Positions 1 through 7,899 of a stretch of 64,000 nucleotides of DNA are shown here, piece after piece. Source of the DNA: Sideroxydans sp. CL21 (lineage in GTDB: Bacteria > Pseudomonadota > Gammaproteobacteria > Burkholderiales > Gallionellaceae); assembly GCF_902459525.1 (NCBI RefSeq), contig NZ_LR699166.1:1-64000 (forward strand), written 5' to 3'. Position numbers and translations under genes: made by a program. How positions within the stretch are numbered: the stretch's first letter is position 1; every line of letters begins with the position of its first letter. The notes beneath the pieces are model-generated. The model searched no databases. It was not told the origin of the DNA and worked only from the letters and a program-made list of their open reading frames with translations.

Positions 1-1
1 A

Positions 2-1246
2 TTGCTGCAGGTCACAAAAAATGTGGTGTACCTGGAAGAAGGAGACGTGGTCGAGATCAATCTCGCCAACTACCGCATCTTCGATGCGCAAGGAAATGCT
101 GTGCAACGCCCGGTGAACGTGAGCCAACTCAATAACGATAGCGTGGAACTGGGCGATTACCAGCACTACATGCAAAAAGAGATCCACGAGCAACCGCAGG
201 CACTGGCAGATACGCTGGAATCGGTATGCAACAGCCAATCGATGGTGCCCGGCATCTTCGGGGCAGAAGCGACAACCATATTCCCACAGGTCGACAGCAT
301 TCTCATCCTCGCTTGCGGCACCAGCCACCATGCGGGCATGGTGGCACGTTACTGGCTGGAAGAGATCGCCGGTATCCAGTGTACGGTAGAGATTGCCAGC
401 GAATATCGTTACCGCGTCAGCGTGACCAATCCCAAGACCCTGGTCGTGACCATCTCGCAGTCCGGGGAAACGGCCGATACTCTGGCCGCGCTGAATCATG
501 CCAAGGTGACGGGTCATCTCTTCACGCTGGCGATCTGCAACGTACCGGAAAGCGCCATCATCCGTCAATCGAAATTGCGCTTCCTGACACGTGCGGGTCC
601 CGAAATCGGCGTTGCGTCAACCAAGGCATTCACCACCCAGCTTGCCTCATTATTCCTGCTGACTCTGGTATTGGCCAAATTGCGCGGACGCATCACTCCG
701 GAGGGTGAACAGCAGTTCCTGCAGGAATTGCGTCACTTGCCGAGCGCGGTTCAAAAGGTATTGGCGCTGGAACCGCAGATCGCGGAACTGTCCAAAAACT
801 TCGTGGATAAACAGCATGCACTGTTCCTCGGCCGCGGCATGCATTATCCGATCGCCCTGGAAGGTGCGCTCAAGCTCAAGGAAATTTCATACATCCATGC
901 AGAGGCCTACCCGGCAGGAGAATTAAAGCACGGCCCGCTGGCACTGGTGGACAAGGATATGCCGGTCGTTTCGGTTGCCCCCAACGATCTCCTGCTGGAA
1001 AAATTGAAATCCAACCTGCAGGAAGTCCGTGCGCGCGGCGGCGAGCTATATGTCTTCGCCGACGCGAACACCCATATCAAGCAAGCCGAAGGCGTGCACA
1101 TCCTGCAAATGCCCGAACACGCGGGTTTTCTCAGCCCTATTCTGCATACCATCCCCCTGCAACTGTTGGCATATTACGTAGCATTGCAAAAGGGAACGGA
1201 TGTGGACAAGCCACGCAATCTTGCAAAATCGGTCACTGTAGAGTGA
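2..1246 (+). CDS. glmS: glucosamine-6-phosphate synthase, C-terminal 414 residues (5' truncated by window edge)
   Basis: Glutamine:fructose-6-phosphate aminotransferase makes glucosamine-6-phosphate for peptidoglycan and LPS. The visible part starts near the end of the glutaminase domain ([12 protein letters not shown]) and contains both SIS sugar-binding domains: [25 protein letters not shown] and the [16 protein letters not shown] segment. It ends in the family's conserved KSVTVE tail, so the 3' end is intact. About 195 N-terminal residues, including the catalytic Cys, lie outside the window. The TTG at position 2 is only the first in-frame start-like codon and is not the true start. Confidence 0.97.
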   Translation: MLQVTKNVVYLEEGDVVEINLANYRIFDAQGNAVQRPVNVSQLNNDSVELGDYQHYMQKEIHEQPQALADTLESVCNSQSMVPGIFGAEATTIFPQVDSILILACGTSHHAGMVARYWLEEIAGIQCTVEIASEYRYRVSVTNPKTLVVTISQSGETADTLAALNHAKVTGHLFTLAICNVPESAIIRQSKLRFLTRAGPEIGVASTKAFTTQLASLFLLTLVLAKLRGRITPEGEQQFLQELRHLPSAVQKVLALEPQIAELSKNFVDKQHALFLGRGMHYPIALEGALKLKEISYIHAEAYPAGELKHGPLALVDKDMPVVSVAPNDLLLEKLKSNLQEVRARGGELYVFADANTHIKQAEGVHILQMPEHAGFLSPILHTIPLQLLAYYVALQKGTDVDKPRNLAKSVTVE

Positions 1247-1296
1247 CCGGCTTTGCGCGGGACTTGCGGCGAAGGCTAACGTGCGGAGCATGTTAA

Positions 1297-1321
1297 ACCC
1301 CGAAGGGGTGGCCGAAGCCAC
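1297..1321. other. two abutting small hairpins in the glmS-parA gap
   Basis: ACCCC-GAA-GGGGT (1297-1309) is directly followed, sharing two bases, by GTGGC-CGAA-GCCAC (1308-1321). No T-run follows, so this is not a standard intrinsic terminator. It sits in the 177-base gap between glmS and the ParA gene. The rest of that gap shows nothing I can name. Confidence 0.4.
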
Positions 1322-1423
1322 AAACCCCGCAAATGTATCCGTCCTGTTTTCCAATCCCAGCCGCTTGACTCCCATTTTTTGGAGGTTTTGTGGAGTGGGT
1401 TGTTGTTTCATCTAGGAGAGAAC

Positions 1424-2188
1424 ATGGCGGTCGTCGCCGTATTCAACCAAAAGGGCGGAGTGGGTAAAACCACCACCTGCCTGAATCTTTCTGCGGCGCT
1501 TTCGATAGCGCAACGGCATCCCATCGCGCTGGACATGGACCCGCAAGGGCACCTGAGCCTTTCGTCCGGTCTGAAGAACGGCACAGTCCAGTCCAGAAGC
1601 ATGGCGGCCTTCTTCAAAGACAAGGCCCCGCTTGCAAACTTGCTGCACGATACTCCGGCTGGCTGGCAGCTCATCCCGGCCACACTGGAGTTATCCAAGA
1701 TCGACGCGCTATACGGCAGCGACCCACAAGCCGCAAAGATGCTGAAACAGGGCTTGGCGGAGGAGCTAGCCTTGACCGGTGCGCCGATCATTATCGACTG
1801 TTGCCCGATGCTGGGCGTACTCACCTTGAATGCCCTGCTGGCGGCAGACAAGGTGTTGATTCCCGTATCGGCGGATTTTCTTTCGGAACACGGGGTGCAT
1901 CGGCTGGATTCGGCACTCAATGTGCTGGAAAAGAAACTGCAACGCACTTTCGAGCGCCGCATCGTCGTAACGCGCTTCGATTCCCGCCGCAAACTGTCCT
2001 ATGACATTTACGACAAACTCAAACAGCGCTACGGTGGTCTGGTGTGCAAAACCCGCATCGGTGAAACGGTGGCACTGGCAACCAGCCCGATGCACGGGCT
2101 GGATGTGTTTGCCTACGCGCCGCAAAGCCCGGGCGCGGCAGACTACAAAATGCTGGCGGCAGAACTGATGGAAAGCGGATTCGTCTAG
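1424..2188 (+). CDS. orphan ParA/MinD-superfamily ATPase
   Basis: The 254-residue protein opens with a deviant Walker A motif ([13 protein letters not shown], about residues 10-22). A Walker A'-like segment ([10 protein letters not shown]) and a Walker B-like region ([10 protein letters not shown]) follow, as in ParA-family ATPases that position DNA or protein cargo. The start is the ATG at 1424, preceded by AGGAGAG; an upstream in-frame codon at 1379 lacks this site. No parB or parS-like neighbour is visible, so the cargo is unknown. The stop overlaps that of the convergent ubiB gene (shared CTAG). Confidence 0.85.
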   Translation: MAVVAVFNQKGGVGKTTTCLNLSAALSIAQRHPIALDMDPQGHLSLSSGLKNGTVQSRSMAAFFKDKAPLANLLHDTPAGWQLIPATLELSKIDALYGSDPQAAKMLKQGLAEELALTGAPIIIDCCPMLGVLTLNALLAADKVLIPVSADFLSEHGVHRLDSALNVLEKKLQRTFERRIVVTRFDSRRKLSYDIYDKLKQRYGGLVCKTRIGETVALATSPMHGLDVFAYAPQSPGAADYKMLAAELMESGFV

Positions 2189-3708
2189 GCGAACCAGGTG
2201 TAAACAGCGAAAAGCAAGGAGGCACCCAGCAAAAGCGCAATGGCCGATAACCGGGCATTGCGTTTTTTTTGTTGTAGCAGCATCTCCCGCAGCAGCGGTG
2301 TTGTCTGGGCAGCAAGGTCCTGGTTCAGGCGCTGATGCAGCAGGCGTGGCAGTTGGGGCAGCAAGGTTGCATAGCGCGGTGCTTCAGCGCGCAAGGCCTT
2401 GATGAAGCCGCGCCAGCCGACTTGTTCGCTCATCCAGCGTTCCAGCCAGGGTTTCGCAGTCTTCCACAGATCGAGTTCGGGATCGAGTTGCAAGCCCAGG
2501 CCTTCGATATTGAGCAGGGTCTTTTGCAGCAATACCAGTTGCGGCTGTATCTCGATACCGAAACGGCGCGAGGTCTGGAACAACCGCAACAGGATCTTTC
2601 CGAACGAAACCTCGCGCAATGGCTTGTCGAAGATGGGTTCGCATACCGAGCGGATGGCGGCCTCGAATTCGTCCACGCGCGTCTCGGCCGGAGCCCAGCC
2701 CGATTCGATATGCAATTCGGCGACACGCTTGTAATCGCGATTGAAGAACGCGATGAAATTCTGTGCAAGGTAATTCTTGTCGGTGACTGTCAGCGTGCCC
2801 ATGATGCCAAAATCCAGCGCCACATAACGGCCATCGTGCGCAACTAGGATGTTGCCGGGATGCATGTCGGCATGGAAAAAGCCGTCACGGAACACCTGCG
2901 TATAGAAAATCTCCACACCGTTGGCAGCCAGAGTGGACAGATCGATCCCCGCTTCGCGCAACGCACCGATCTGGCTGATCGGGATGCCGTGCATGCGCTC
3001 CATCACCATCACCTGGGCGGAACACCAATCCCAATGCACTTCTGGCACGAGCAGCAATTTTGCGTCGGCAAAATTGCGGCGCAACTGGCTGGCATTGGCC
3101 GACTCGCGCATCATGTCGAGTTCGTCATGCAGGTACTTGTCGAACTCGACAACGACCAGCTTCGGCTTCAGTCGCCTGCCATCTTCCGACCAGCGTTCGA
3201 TCAGCCCGGCGCAGATCTGCAGCAGGGCGATGTCATGTTCGATGACGTCCAAAATGCCGGGGCGCAAGATCTTGACCGCCACCTCGCGCCCATCTGGCAA
3301 CATGGCGAAATGCACTTGCGCAACAGAAGCGCTGGCCTCGGGCGTCTCATCGAATTCGGCAAAAACTTCACTCAGTCGTTTGCCGTAGGCCTGTTCGAGC
3401 AAAGCCACAGCCTGATCCGAAGGGAAAGGCGGAACCCGGTCTTGCAGCTTGGCCAGTTCATCGGCGATATCGGTGGGGATCAGATCGCGGCGCGTGGAAA
3501 GCAGCTGGCCGAATTTGACGAAGATGGGGCCCAATGCCTCCAGCGCCAGACGTAAACGCACGGCGCGCGGTCGCGATGTGTTGCGAAAGAACAAGAGTAC
3601 GTTGAGCGGGCGGAGCAGCCAGCTCGTACGGTCATGAGCCAGCAGGAACTCGTCCAGGCCGAATCGGAGAACGACGAAAATGATCGTGAGTAAGCGGAAA
3701 AATCGCAT
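2185..3708 (-). CDS. ubiB: UbiB/AarF/ABC1-family ubiquinone biosynthesis kinase-like protein
   Basis: This 507-residue protein matches the UbiB family, an atypical kinase-like ATPase needed for aerobic ubiquinone synthesis at the inner membrane. The diagnostic KxGQ motif appears as [14 protein letters not shown] near residue 65, with AVKIL around 145 and a VALDFG metal-binding motif further on. The C-terminus carries a hydrophobic segment ([18 protein letters not shown]), consistent with a membrane anchor. The 507-residue length is near the usual 540. ubiE lies about 4 kb away rather than adjacent. Confidence 0.93.
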   Translation of the reverse strand: MRFFRLLTIIFVVLRFGLDEFLLAHDRTSWLLRPLNVLLFFRNTSRPRAVRLRLALEALGPIFVKFGQLLSTRRDLIPTDIADELAKLQDRVPPFPSDQAVALLEQAYGKRLSEVFAEFDETPEASASVAQVHFAMLPDGREVAVKILRPGILDVIEHDIALLQICAGLIERWSEDGRRLKPKLVVVEFDKYLHDELDMMRESANASQLRRNFADAKLLLVPEVHWDWCSAQVMVMERMHGIPISQIGALREAGIDLSTLAANGVEIFYTQVFRDGFFHADMHPGNILVAHDGRYVALDFGIMGTLTVTDKNYLAQNFIAFFNRDYKRVAELHIESGWAPAETRVDEFEAAIRSVCEPIFDKPLREVSFGKILLRLFQTSRRFGIEIQPQLVLLQKTLLNIEGLGLQLDPELDLWKTAKPWLERWMSEQVGWRGFIKALRAEAPRYATLLPQLPRLLHQRLNQDLAAQTTPLLREMLLQQKKRNARLSAIALLLGASLLFAVYTWFA

Positions 3709-3721
3709 TTACCAAGAGTTC

Positions 3722-3757
3722 AAAAAAAAAAGGGCACAGCGGATGCCGCCATGCCCT
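3722..3757 (-). terminator. intrinsic terminator of the Tim44-like gene
   Basis: On the minus strand a stem AGGGCA/TGCCCT (3752-3757 with 3731-3736), with an inner GCGG/CCGC stem, is followed by a run of nine Ts (complement of 3722-3730). It lies just after the stop of the Tim44-like gene and before the start side of ubiB. Confidence 0.85.
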
Positions 3758-3778
3758 CTAGTTTACTTTACTTTGGAA

Positions 3779-4615
3779 TCAAACCTGCTGTATTCCGGCC
3801 AACAGCCAGACCGCCTTGCTGTCCTTCAGGTTCTTCTGTACATGCCAGATCTCGTCGACGCTTTCCGGCACTCCGTTGTTCTCGCGCAACTGGCCGCTCA
3901 TGCGCACACTGGCGATCGCGTGGTCGTTCTCAGTGACGACCTCAAGCAGATCTGCGTTCAGGGTAACCACATCGGTTTTCTGCGGAGCATCACCGCGTTC
4001 CTGCAACTGCATCGATACCTCGGCAAACATCTCCGGCGTCGTGTATTCGCGAATATCGTCCAGGTCCTTGCGGTCATTGGCGGCCTGCAGGCGGATAAAT
4101 GAAGTCTTGGCGCTGCGCAGGAAACTCTCAACGGGGAAGTCGGCCGGAATATTGGCTGCAGCAACCGGTGTTACGACGCTACCACTATAAGGCTGCAGGA
4201 CTGGATCCTGCGCGCCGCCATAAGGTGCGCTGGTTCCGGCATATTGCATCGCGGGTTCCTGCTTGCGACGGAACAACGAGACCAGGAACATCACGGCAAC
4301 ACCGGCCATGATGATTATCAGGATAGAGCCCATGCCCCCACCCATGCCGCCACCGGCGAACATCGCGCCCAGACCGGCGCCGATCGCCAAGCCCGCCAGA
4401 GGGCCTAGCCATCTGTTGCCGGCTGGCTGAGGCGCAACGCCGGGTTGCGAAGGAATTGCGGCGGGAGCTGCTGAAGGTGCATTCTGCGCGGGAGCGCTCA
4501 TGGTGCGCTGTTTTCCGAAGCTGCCGCCGCCGCCGAAGCGCTTGGCTTCAGCGCTGGTGGCGAGCAAAGAAATACTGGTCAGAACAATGGTCAACAGGAG
4601 TACAAAACGTTTCAT
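3779..4615 (-). CDS. secreted Tim44-like domain protein
   Basis: The 278-residue product starts with a clear signal peptide (MKRFVLLLTIVLTSISLLA, cleavage near residue 24, TSAEA). A Pro/Ala-rich linker and a Gly-rich hydrophobic stretch (GLGAMFAGGGMGGGMG, about residues 85-115) follow, then a C-terminal Tim44-like lipid/protein-binding domain from about residue 150. The chosen ATG (4615) has GAGGA six bases upstream; an earlier ATG at 4627 does not. Bacterial Tim44-like proteins are poorly characterised, and envelope localisation is inferred from the signal peptide. Confidence 0.85.
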   Translation of the reverse strand: MKRFVLLLTIVLTSISLLATSAEAKRFGGGGSFGKQRTMSAPAQNAPSAAPAAIPSQPGVAPQPAGNRWLGPLAGLAIGAGLGAMFAGGGMGGGMGSILIIIMAGVAVMFLVSLFRRKQEPAMQYAGTSAPYGGAQDPVLQPYSGSVVTPVAAANIPADFPVESFLRSAKTSFIRLQAANDRKDLDDIREYTTPEMFAEVSMQLQERGDAPQKTDVVTLNADLLEVVTENDHAIASVRMSGQLRENNGVPESVDEIWHVQKNLKDSKAVWLLAGIQQV

Positions 4616-4653
4616 GTGATTCCTCATGAGTGGACAAATTCAAAGCGGCGCGG

Positions 4654-4662
4654 AGTATAGCA
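4654..4662 (-). promoter_or_regulatory. extended -10 promoter for the Tim44-like gene
   Basis: Read on the minus strand, TGCTATACT fits an extended -10 element (TGn plus TATACT). It would place transcription start about 30 bases before the ATG at 4615. No good -35 hexamer is visible, as expected for the extended -10 class. Confidence 0.45.
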
Positions 4663-4703
4663 CCGGCCGGAGATGCTAAAGATAATTGATTACATTAATA
4701 TTA

Positions 4704-5078
4704 TCATAGAGATACGAGCTTCACGGCAGTGACAAAATACTCGGTGTCGCCAAAACATGTCGTGGGCAAGCCGATGTGCTGTTCGTAAGTCAGCGCGACG
4801 CGCTGTCCCACTTGCTGGTTAATTTTGGCGGCCACTTCATCATCGCGCACAGAGAACAGAAATTTCTCGGGCGCAGCCCCCGGCAAAGCAACCAAAGATA
4901 GTTCGCCTTCCCAACTCTTGCAGATCCAGCCCTTTTTCGACAGCTTTTGCATAAACCCGGCACGCTCGCCTTCCGAATAGCTCCAGTGCAAAGCGGCCCA
5001 TGTGTACGCGGCAAAAATAGCCGATACGACAACGATAAAAGCAAGAATTGCAGTCAAAAAACTTTTTGGCAACGCCAT
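4704..5078 (-). CDS. small membrane-anchored protein of unknown function
   Basis: A 124-residue protein with one N-terminal membrane segment (about residues 7-29, LTAILAFIVVVSAIFAAYTW) and a soluble tail of about 95 residues with two cysteines (ICKSW, TTCFGD). I do not recognise the family. The ATG at 5078 has GGA about nine bases upstream; an in-frame TTG at 5090 is the alternative. An IR of GATAAT/ATTATC (4681-4686 and 4700-4705) lies at its 3' end. Confidence 0.75.
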   Translation of the reverse strand: MALPKSFLTAILAFIVVVSAIFAAYTWAALHWSYSEGERAGFMQKLSKKGWICKSWEGELSLVALPGAAPEKFLFSVRDDEVAAKINQQVGQRVALTYEQHIGLPTTCFGDTEYFVTAVKLVSL

Positions 5079-5153
5079 GTTGAAGTCCAAGAAAGTGAAA
5101 AGTCTCAGTCAATTATAAATCAGACAAAATTAAGCAGCCCTTATGCCTCCCAC

Positions 5154-5834
5154 TCAAAATGGGGGTGAGCTGACAAAATGCAAGGGCGAACCGGTAAGCG
5201 GATGCAACAAATCCAGCTCGGTAGCGTGCAACATCAAGCGTGGTGCGGCGGCATCATCACCGTAGAGCGCATCGCCAAGGATAGGATGGCCGATTGCGGA
5301 CATGTGCAAACGCAACTGATGAGTGCGGCCGGTCACGGGTTCCAGTTCAACTCGGGTGGTCTCAAAAAAACCGTTCGCCCTAAGCCCGTCGAAGGGCGAA
5401 TGTTCGGAAATTCCGCGGGCTTCGGCACGCACAGCGCGGTAGCGGGTTAGTGAGGGCTTGCCCAGTTCAGCATCGATCTTGCGCAAGGGGCGGTTCGGCC
5501 AATCTGCGACGATGGGCAGGTTCACCTCGCCCGTTTCCGGTTCCAGCTTGCCTGAGACGATAGCCACATAGCGCTTCTTCACCTCACGCTCGTGAAACAT
5601 GTGCGACAGCCTGCGCTGCATCTCGGCTCCGCGCGCAAACAACATCAACCCGGACGTCGACATATCCAGCCTGTGCACAATCAAAGCGTCGGGAAAGACC
5701 TGCTGGAGCCTGGAGGAAAGACAATCCTGCTTGTCCACACCGCGTCCTGGCACAGCCAGCAAACCGGCGGGCTTGTTCACCACCAGTAAGCAATCATCCT
5801 GGTAAACCAAATCAAGGGAGCTATTGCTGGTCAT
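5154..5834 (-). CDS. RluA-family 23S rRNA/tRNA pseudouridine synthase carrying an in-frame repeat insertion
   Basis: A 226-residue pseudouridine synthase with the family's LLVVNKPAGLLAVPG start, the catalytic HRLDMSTSGLMLFAR motif (Asp essential), KRYVAIV and GRTHQLRLHM. It isomerises uridine in structured RNA; the target base cannot be told from sequence. Between the central sheet and VELEPVTGRTHQ lies an extra stretch (SPFDGLRANG) encoded by a palindromic repeat at 5373-5400. The ATG at 5834 overlaps the stop of the upstream Cys-rich gene by 14 bases, suggesting translational coupling. Confidence 0.9.
   Translation of the reverse strand: MTSNSSLDLVYQDDCLLVVNKPAGLLAVPGRGVDKQDCLSSRLQQVFPDALIVHRLDMSTSGLMLFARGAEMQRRLSHMFHEREVKKRYVAIVSGKLEPETGEVNLPIVADWPNRPLRKIDAELGKPSLTRYRAVRAEARGISEHSPFDGLRANGFFETTRVELEPVTGRTHQLRLHMSAIGHPILGDALYGDDAAAPRLMLHATELDLLHPLTGSPLHFVSSPPF
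5373..5401 (+). repeat. REP-like palindromic repeat, copy 1, inside the pseudouridine synthase gene
   Basis: TTCGCCCT (5374-5381) and AGGGCGAA (5393-5400) form an 8-bp stem around an 11-base loop (AAGCCCGTCGA). It closely matches the element at 6047-6075 in stem and loop. It is read in frame through the coding region, giving SPFDGLRANG on the minus strand. Confidence 0.85.
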
Positions 5835-6015
5835 CACCTGCAGAAGGCTTCTCGGGAGCCTGATTGGGCGGCGCTTTTTTGGGGCGGTTCTTGCTGGGGT
5901 CGGCAAAACGAAAACGACCTGCCAGCACGCAACCCTTCATGCCTATGTCGCAGGGCTTATTCAGCACCTTCTGGCACTTGCCTTCAACCTCATGCGGACA
6001 ACCCCAGCCACCCAT
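5821..6015 (-). CDS. small cysteine-rich protein coupled to the pseudouridine synthase
   Basis: A 64-residue protein with four spaced cysteines (GCPHEVEGKCQK, NKPCDIGMKGC) in its first half and a Lys/Pro-rich, probably disordered tail. The cysteine pattern suggests metal or Fe-S binding, which is inference. The ATG at 6015 has GGAG ten bases upstream. Its stop lies inside the first codons of the downstream pseudouridine synthase, so the two are probably one translational unit. I do not recognise a named family. Confidence 0.75.
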   Translation of the reverse strand: MGGWGCPHEVEGKCQKVLNKPCDIGMKGCVLAGRFRFADPSKNRPKKAPPNQAPEKPSAGDDQQ

Positions 6016-6046
6016 TTTGAAACTCCATCAACGAAACAAAAATGCC

Positions 6047-6075
6047 GTTCGCCCTGAGCCTGTCGAAGGGTGAAC
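6047..6075 (+). repeat. REP-like palindromic repeat, copy 2, intergenic
   Basis: GTTCGCCCT (6047-6055) pairs with AGGGTGAAC (6067-6075) around an 11-base loop (GAGCCTGTCGA). Same orientation and consensus as the copy at 5373. It sits between yjdM and the Cys-rich gene. Confidence 0.85.
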
Positions 6076-6089
6076 GCACGGCAAGACGT

Positions 6090-6431
6090 TTAAGCCTTCT
6101 TCACGAATTCCGTCTTCAACTGCATTGCACCGATGCCGTCGATTTTGCAGTCGATGTCATGGTCGCCCTCCACCAGGCGGATGTTCTTTACCTTGGTGCC
6201 GACCTTCACCACCGAAGACGAACCCTTGACCTTCAGATCCTTGATCACCGTGACCGAATCGCCGTCGACCAGCACATTGCCGAAGGCGTCCTTGAATACT
6301 TTTGCCTGTTCGCCAGCCGCGGCGGGCGCATCCTTCGGCCACTCATGGGCGCATTCGGGGCAGACGTAGTTGCTGCCGTCTTCATAAGTGTACTCGGAAC
6401 TGCATTTGGGGCATTTGGGCAAAGCGGTCAT
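6090..6431 (-). CDS. yjdM: YjdM/PhnA zinc-ribbon protein
   Basis: The 113-residue protein has an N-terminal zinc ribbon (CPKC and CPEC pairs, residues about 7-28) and the C-terminal PhnA domain ([45 protein letters not shown]). Full length for the family. Despite the old name, the family is not required for phosphonate use and its role is unclear. The gene stands alone here. Confidence 0.92.
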   Translation of the reverse strand: MTALPKCPKCSSEYTYEDGSNYVCPECAHEWPKDAPAAAGEQAKVFKDAFGNVLVDGDSVTVIKDLKVKGSSSVVKVGTKVKNIRLVEGDHDIDCKIDGIGAMQLKTEFVKKA

Positions 6432-6463
6432 TACAAAACTCCAATAAATAAAACAAAAAATAG

Positions 6464-6769
6464 CTAGTGGTAATCGTCTTCGCGTTGATGACGTACGGCA
6501 ATGATAGTTACCGTCTCATTGTTTTCTATCTTGAACAGCGCGACATAACCTGTACTGCCAAAAGGAATCAACAACTCACGTAGAAGTGAATTACTTCCTT
6601 CACTGTCTGCCTTCCGGCATGAGAAGGGAAAGAACTCGAGGAACTCAATCGCTTTGTAAATGGCTGTCTCAGCCTTTGCGGCAGTGCCAACATCCTGTTC
6701 CAGCAAAAAATCAAACAAACTCATCAAATCATCTTCAGCCTCAAGCGTGAAGCGGATGCGATAACTCAT
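6464..6769 (-). CDS. ParE/RelE-superfamily toxin
   Basis: The 101-residue protein resembles plasmid-stabilisation ParE/RelE toxins: [22 protein letters not shown] at the N-terminus, a central helix pair, [20 protein letters not shown], and a terminal strand with [12 protein letters not shown]. ParE members poison gyrase and RelE members cleave mRNA; which applies is unknown. Its start overlaps the stop of the upstream antitoxin gene by four bases (ATGA), the usual arrangement of a toxin-antitoxin pair. Confidence 0.88.
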   Translation of the reverse strand: MSYRIRFTLEAEDDLMSLFDFLLEQDVGTAAKAETAIYKAIEFLEFFPFSCRKADSEGSNSLLRELLIPFGSTGYVALFKIENNETVTIIAVRHQREDDYH

Positions 6770-7041
6770 TTTGCAGATTTCTTGTTACGGGCTTTTTCCA
6801 ATTTCGCACTGAGTTGATTCAGCACCTTCTTTGCAGAGACATACTCTCCGCTCTCCTGTGCTGCATTCAGCGAAGCAAGGCCCCGCGCAATGAATTCCTG
6901 CTGATTACGGCGCAGCGCAACATTGCGGCGCAATGAGTCCTCGACGAAAGCAGAGAGCGTCTCGCCAGGACGCAAAATCTCTTCCGCGGCTTCTCTCAAT
7001 TCGGGCTGAACGCGCAGGGCGGGCATAGTGGCGGTTTTCAT
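6766..7041 (-). CDS. antitoxin partner of the ParE-type toxin (YlcI/YnfO-like)
   Basis: A 91-residue basic protein: MPALRVQPELREAAEEIL, GETLSAFVEDSLRRNVALRR, then a Lys-rich tail. The first half resembles ribbon-helix-helix DNA-binding antitoxins and the second would wrap the toxin. It precedes the toxin gene with a four-base overlap. Such antitoxins usually repress their own promoter. No candidate operator was clear beyond a short ATGTGATGCAT-like motif near 7061. Confidence 0.82.
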   Translation of the reverse strand: MKTATMPALRVQPELREAAEEILRPGETLSAFVEDSLRRNVALRRNQQEFIARGLASLNAAQESGEYVSAKKVLNQLSAKLEKARNKKSAK

Positions 7042-7119
7042 GGGACACCTCGTGCATTACAAATGTGATGCATATCATCGTCGAAGTTCAAGGAAGATGC
7101 AAGGGCGGGTTTGTAGAAG

Positions 7120-7202
7120 GTAGGTCGGGTTAGCACAGCGTAGCCCGACGTTTCCGGAACGCCGCGATGTCGGGTTACGGCCTGCGGCCTAACACGACCT
7201 AC
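7120..7202. repeat. 83-bp nested palindromic repeat (MITE/REP-like)
   Basis: Outer arms GTAGGTCGGGTTAG (7120-7133) and CTAACACGACCTAC (7189-7202) are near-perfect inverted repeats. An inner pair, GTAGCCCGAC (7140-7149) and GTCGGGTTAC (7169-7178), forms a second imperfect palindrome. The element encodes nothing and ends five bases from the stop of the HNH-like gene. Its layout is that of a mobile miniature or REP-type repeat. Confidence 0.8.
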
Positions 7203-7206
7203 GAGG

Positions 7207-7881
7207 CTATTTGGCATCCGTAAGATTGATTTCTTGTTGCCCTGTATGCGAAGGGCAAGATAAAGGGCTAGGAACAATACAAGTTATCCAAAGAGTTCTA
7301 TGCCAATTAATAATGCAACAAAGTTGACCGTTGACCAGTTTTGCAAACATATACTCAAAAACAGCATCTTGAACAATTGTCCAACGTTTTAATGTGAATC
7401 GTTCAGTGAATGCGGGGAGAAATGCTTTAACAGGGCGGCTATCTTCAATATTGAATGGCCAGAAACCTATTGGACCTAGCACAGCTGGTCTAGCGACCCT
7501 TTTGTATTGAAGCCAAAATAGGCCGCAAACAATTTTAATCAATATCCTTTCTAAGCGGTCCAATTCCGGCTCAATATACACGCGCCCATTTTCATCTGTT
7601 TTAAGTCGATCAATGAATCGTTGCTCAAACCCTGGTGATCTGGAAAATGCTCTGTCAACTACGCCATTAGGTTCAATTTTGGCTTGCAGATATTCAGATG
7701 TCCCAATTTGAGCAAGTAGAGCAATGGCGTACTCTTCGTCTTTTGAAAACCCTTGATTACAAGATAAGCAAGCGTCAACAGTAACTAAATTGTTAGGGAA
7801 TGGTTTTTCTAAGAAACTTCGTGGAGGCACGTGTTCAACAGTATTAGATTCCGCACCGCAATATAAGCAGGAAGATATCAT
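7207..7881 (-). CDS. HNH-endonuclease-like protein with paired CxxC motifs
   Basis: The 224-residue protein begins with CLYCG (Cys5, Cys8), EHVPPRSF (His17), and CLSCNQGFSKDEEY (Cys38, Cys41, Asn42). This is a zinc-stabilised HNH-nuclease-like arrangement. The remaining 170 residues match no family I recognise. Base composition is visibly AT-richer than the flanking ubiE and yjdM genes, suggesting acquisition. It could be a stand-alone nuclease, possibly in defence; activity is not shown. The gene lies between a palindromic repeat and ubiE. Confidence 0.7.
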   Translation of the reverse strand: MISSCLYCGAESNTVEHVPPRSFLEKPFPNNLVTVDACLSCNQGFSKDEEYAIALLAQIGTSEYLQAKIEPNGVVDRAFSRSPGFEQRFIDRLKTDENGRVYIEPELDRLERILIKIVCGLFWLQYKRVARPAVLGPIGFWPFNIEDSRPVKAFLPAFTERFTLKRWTIVQDAVFEYMFAKLVNGQLCCIINWHRTLWITCIVPSPLSCPSHTGQQEINLTDAK

Positions 7882-7899
7882 TGCGGTGGGATAGGGATA

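Noticed and set aside
7038-7277. Open frame of 79 codons across the palindromic repeat
   Set aside because: It runs through the 83-bp repeat and the end of the HNH-like gene with no ribosome-binding site or recognisable sequence; the repeat explains the frame.
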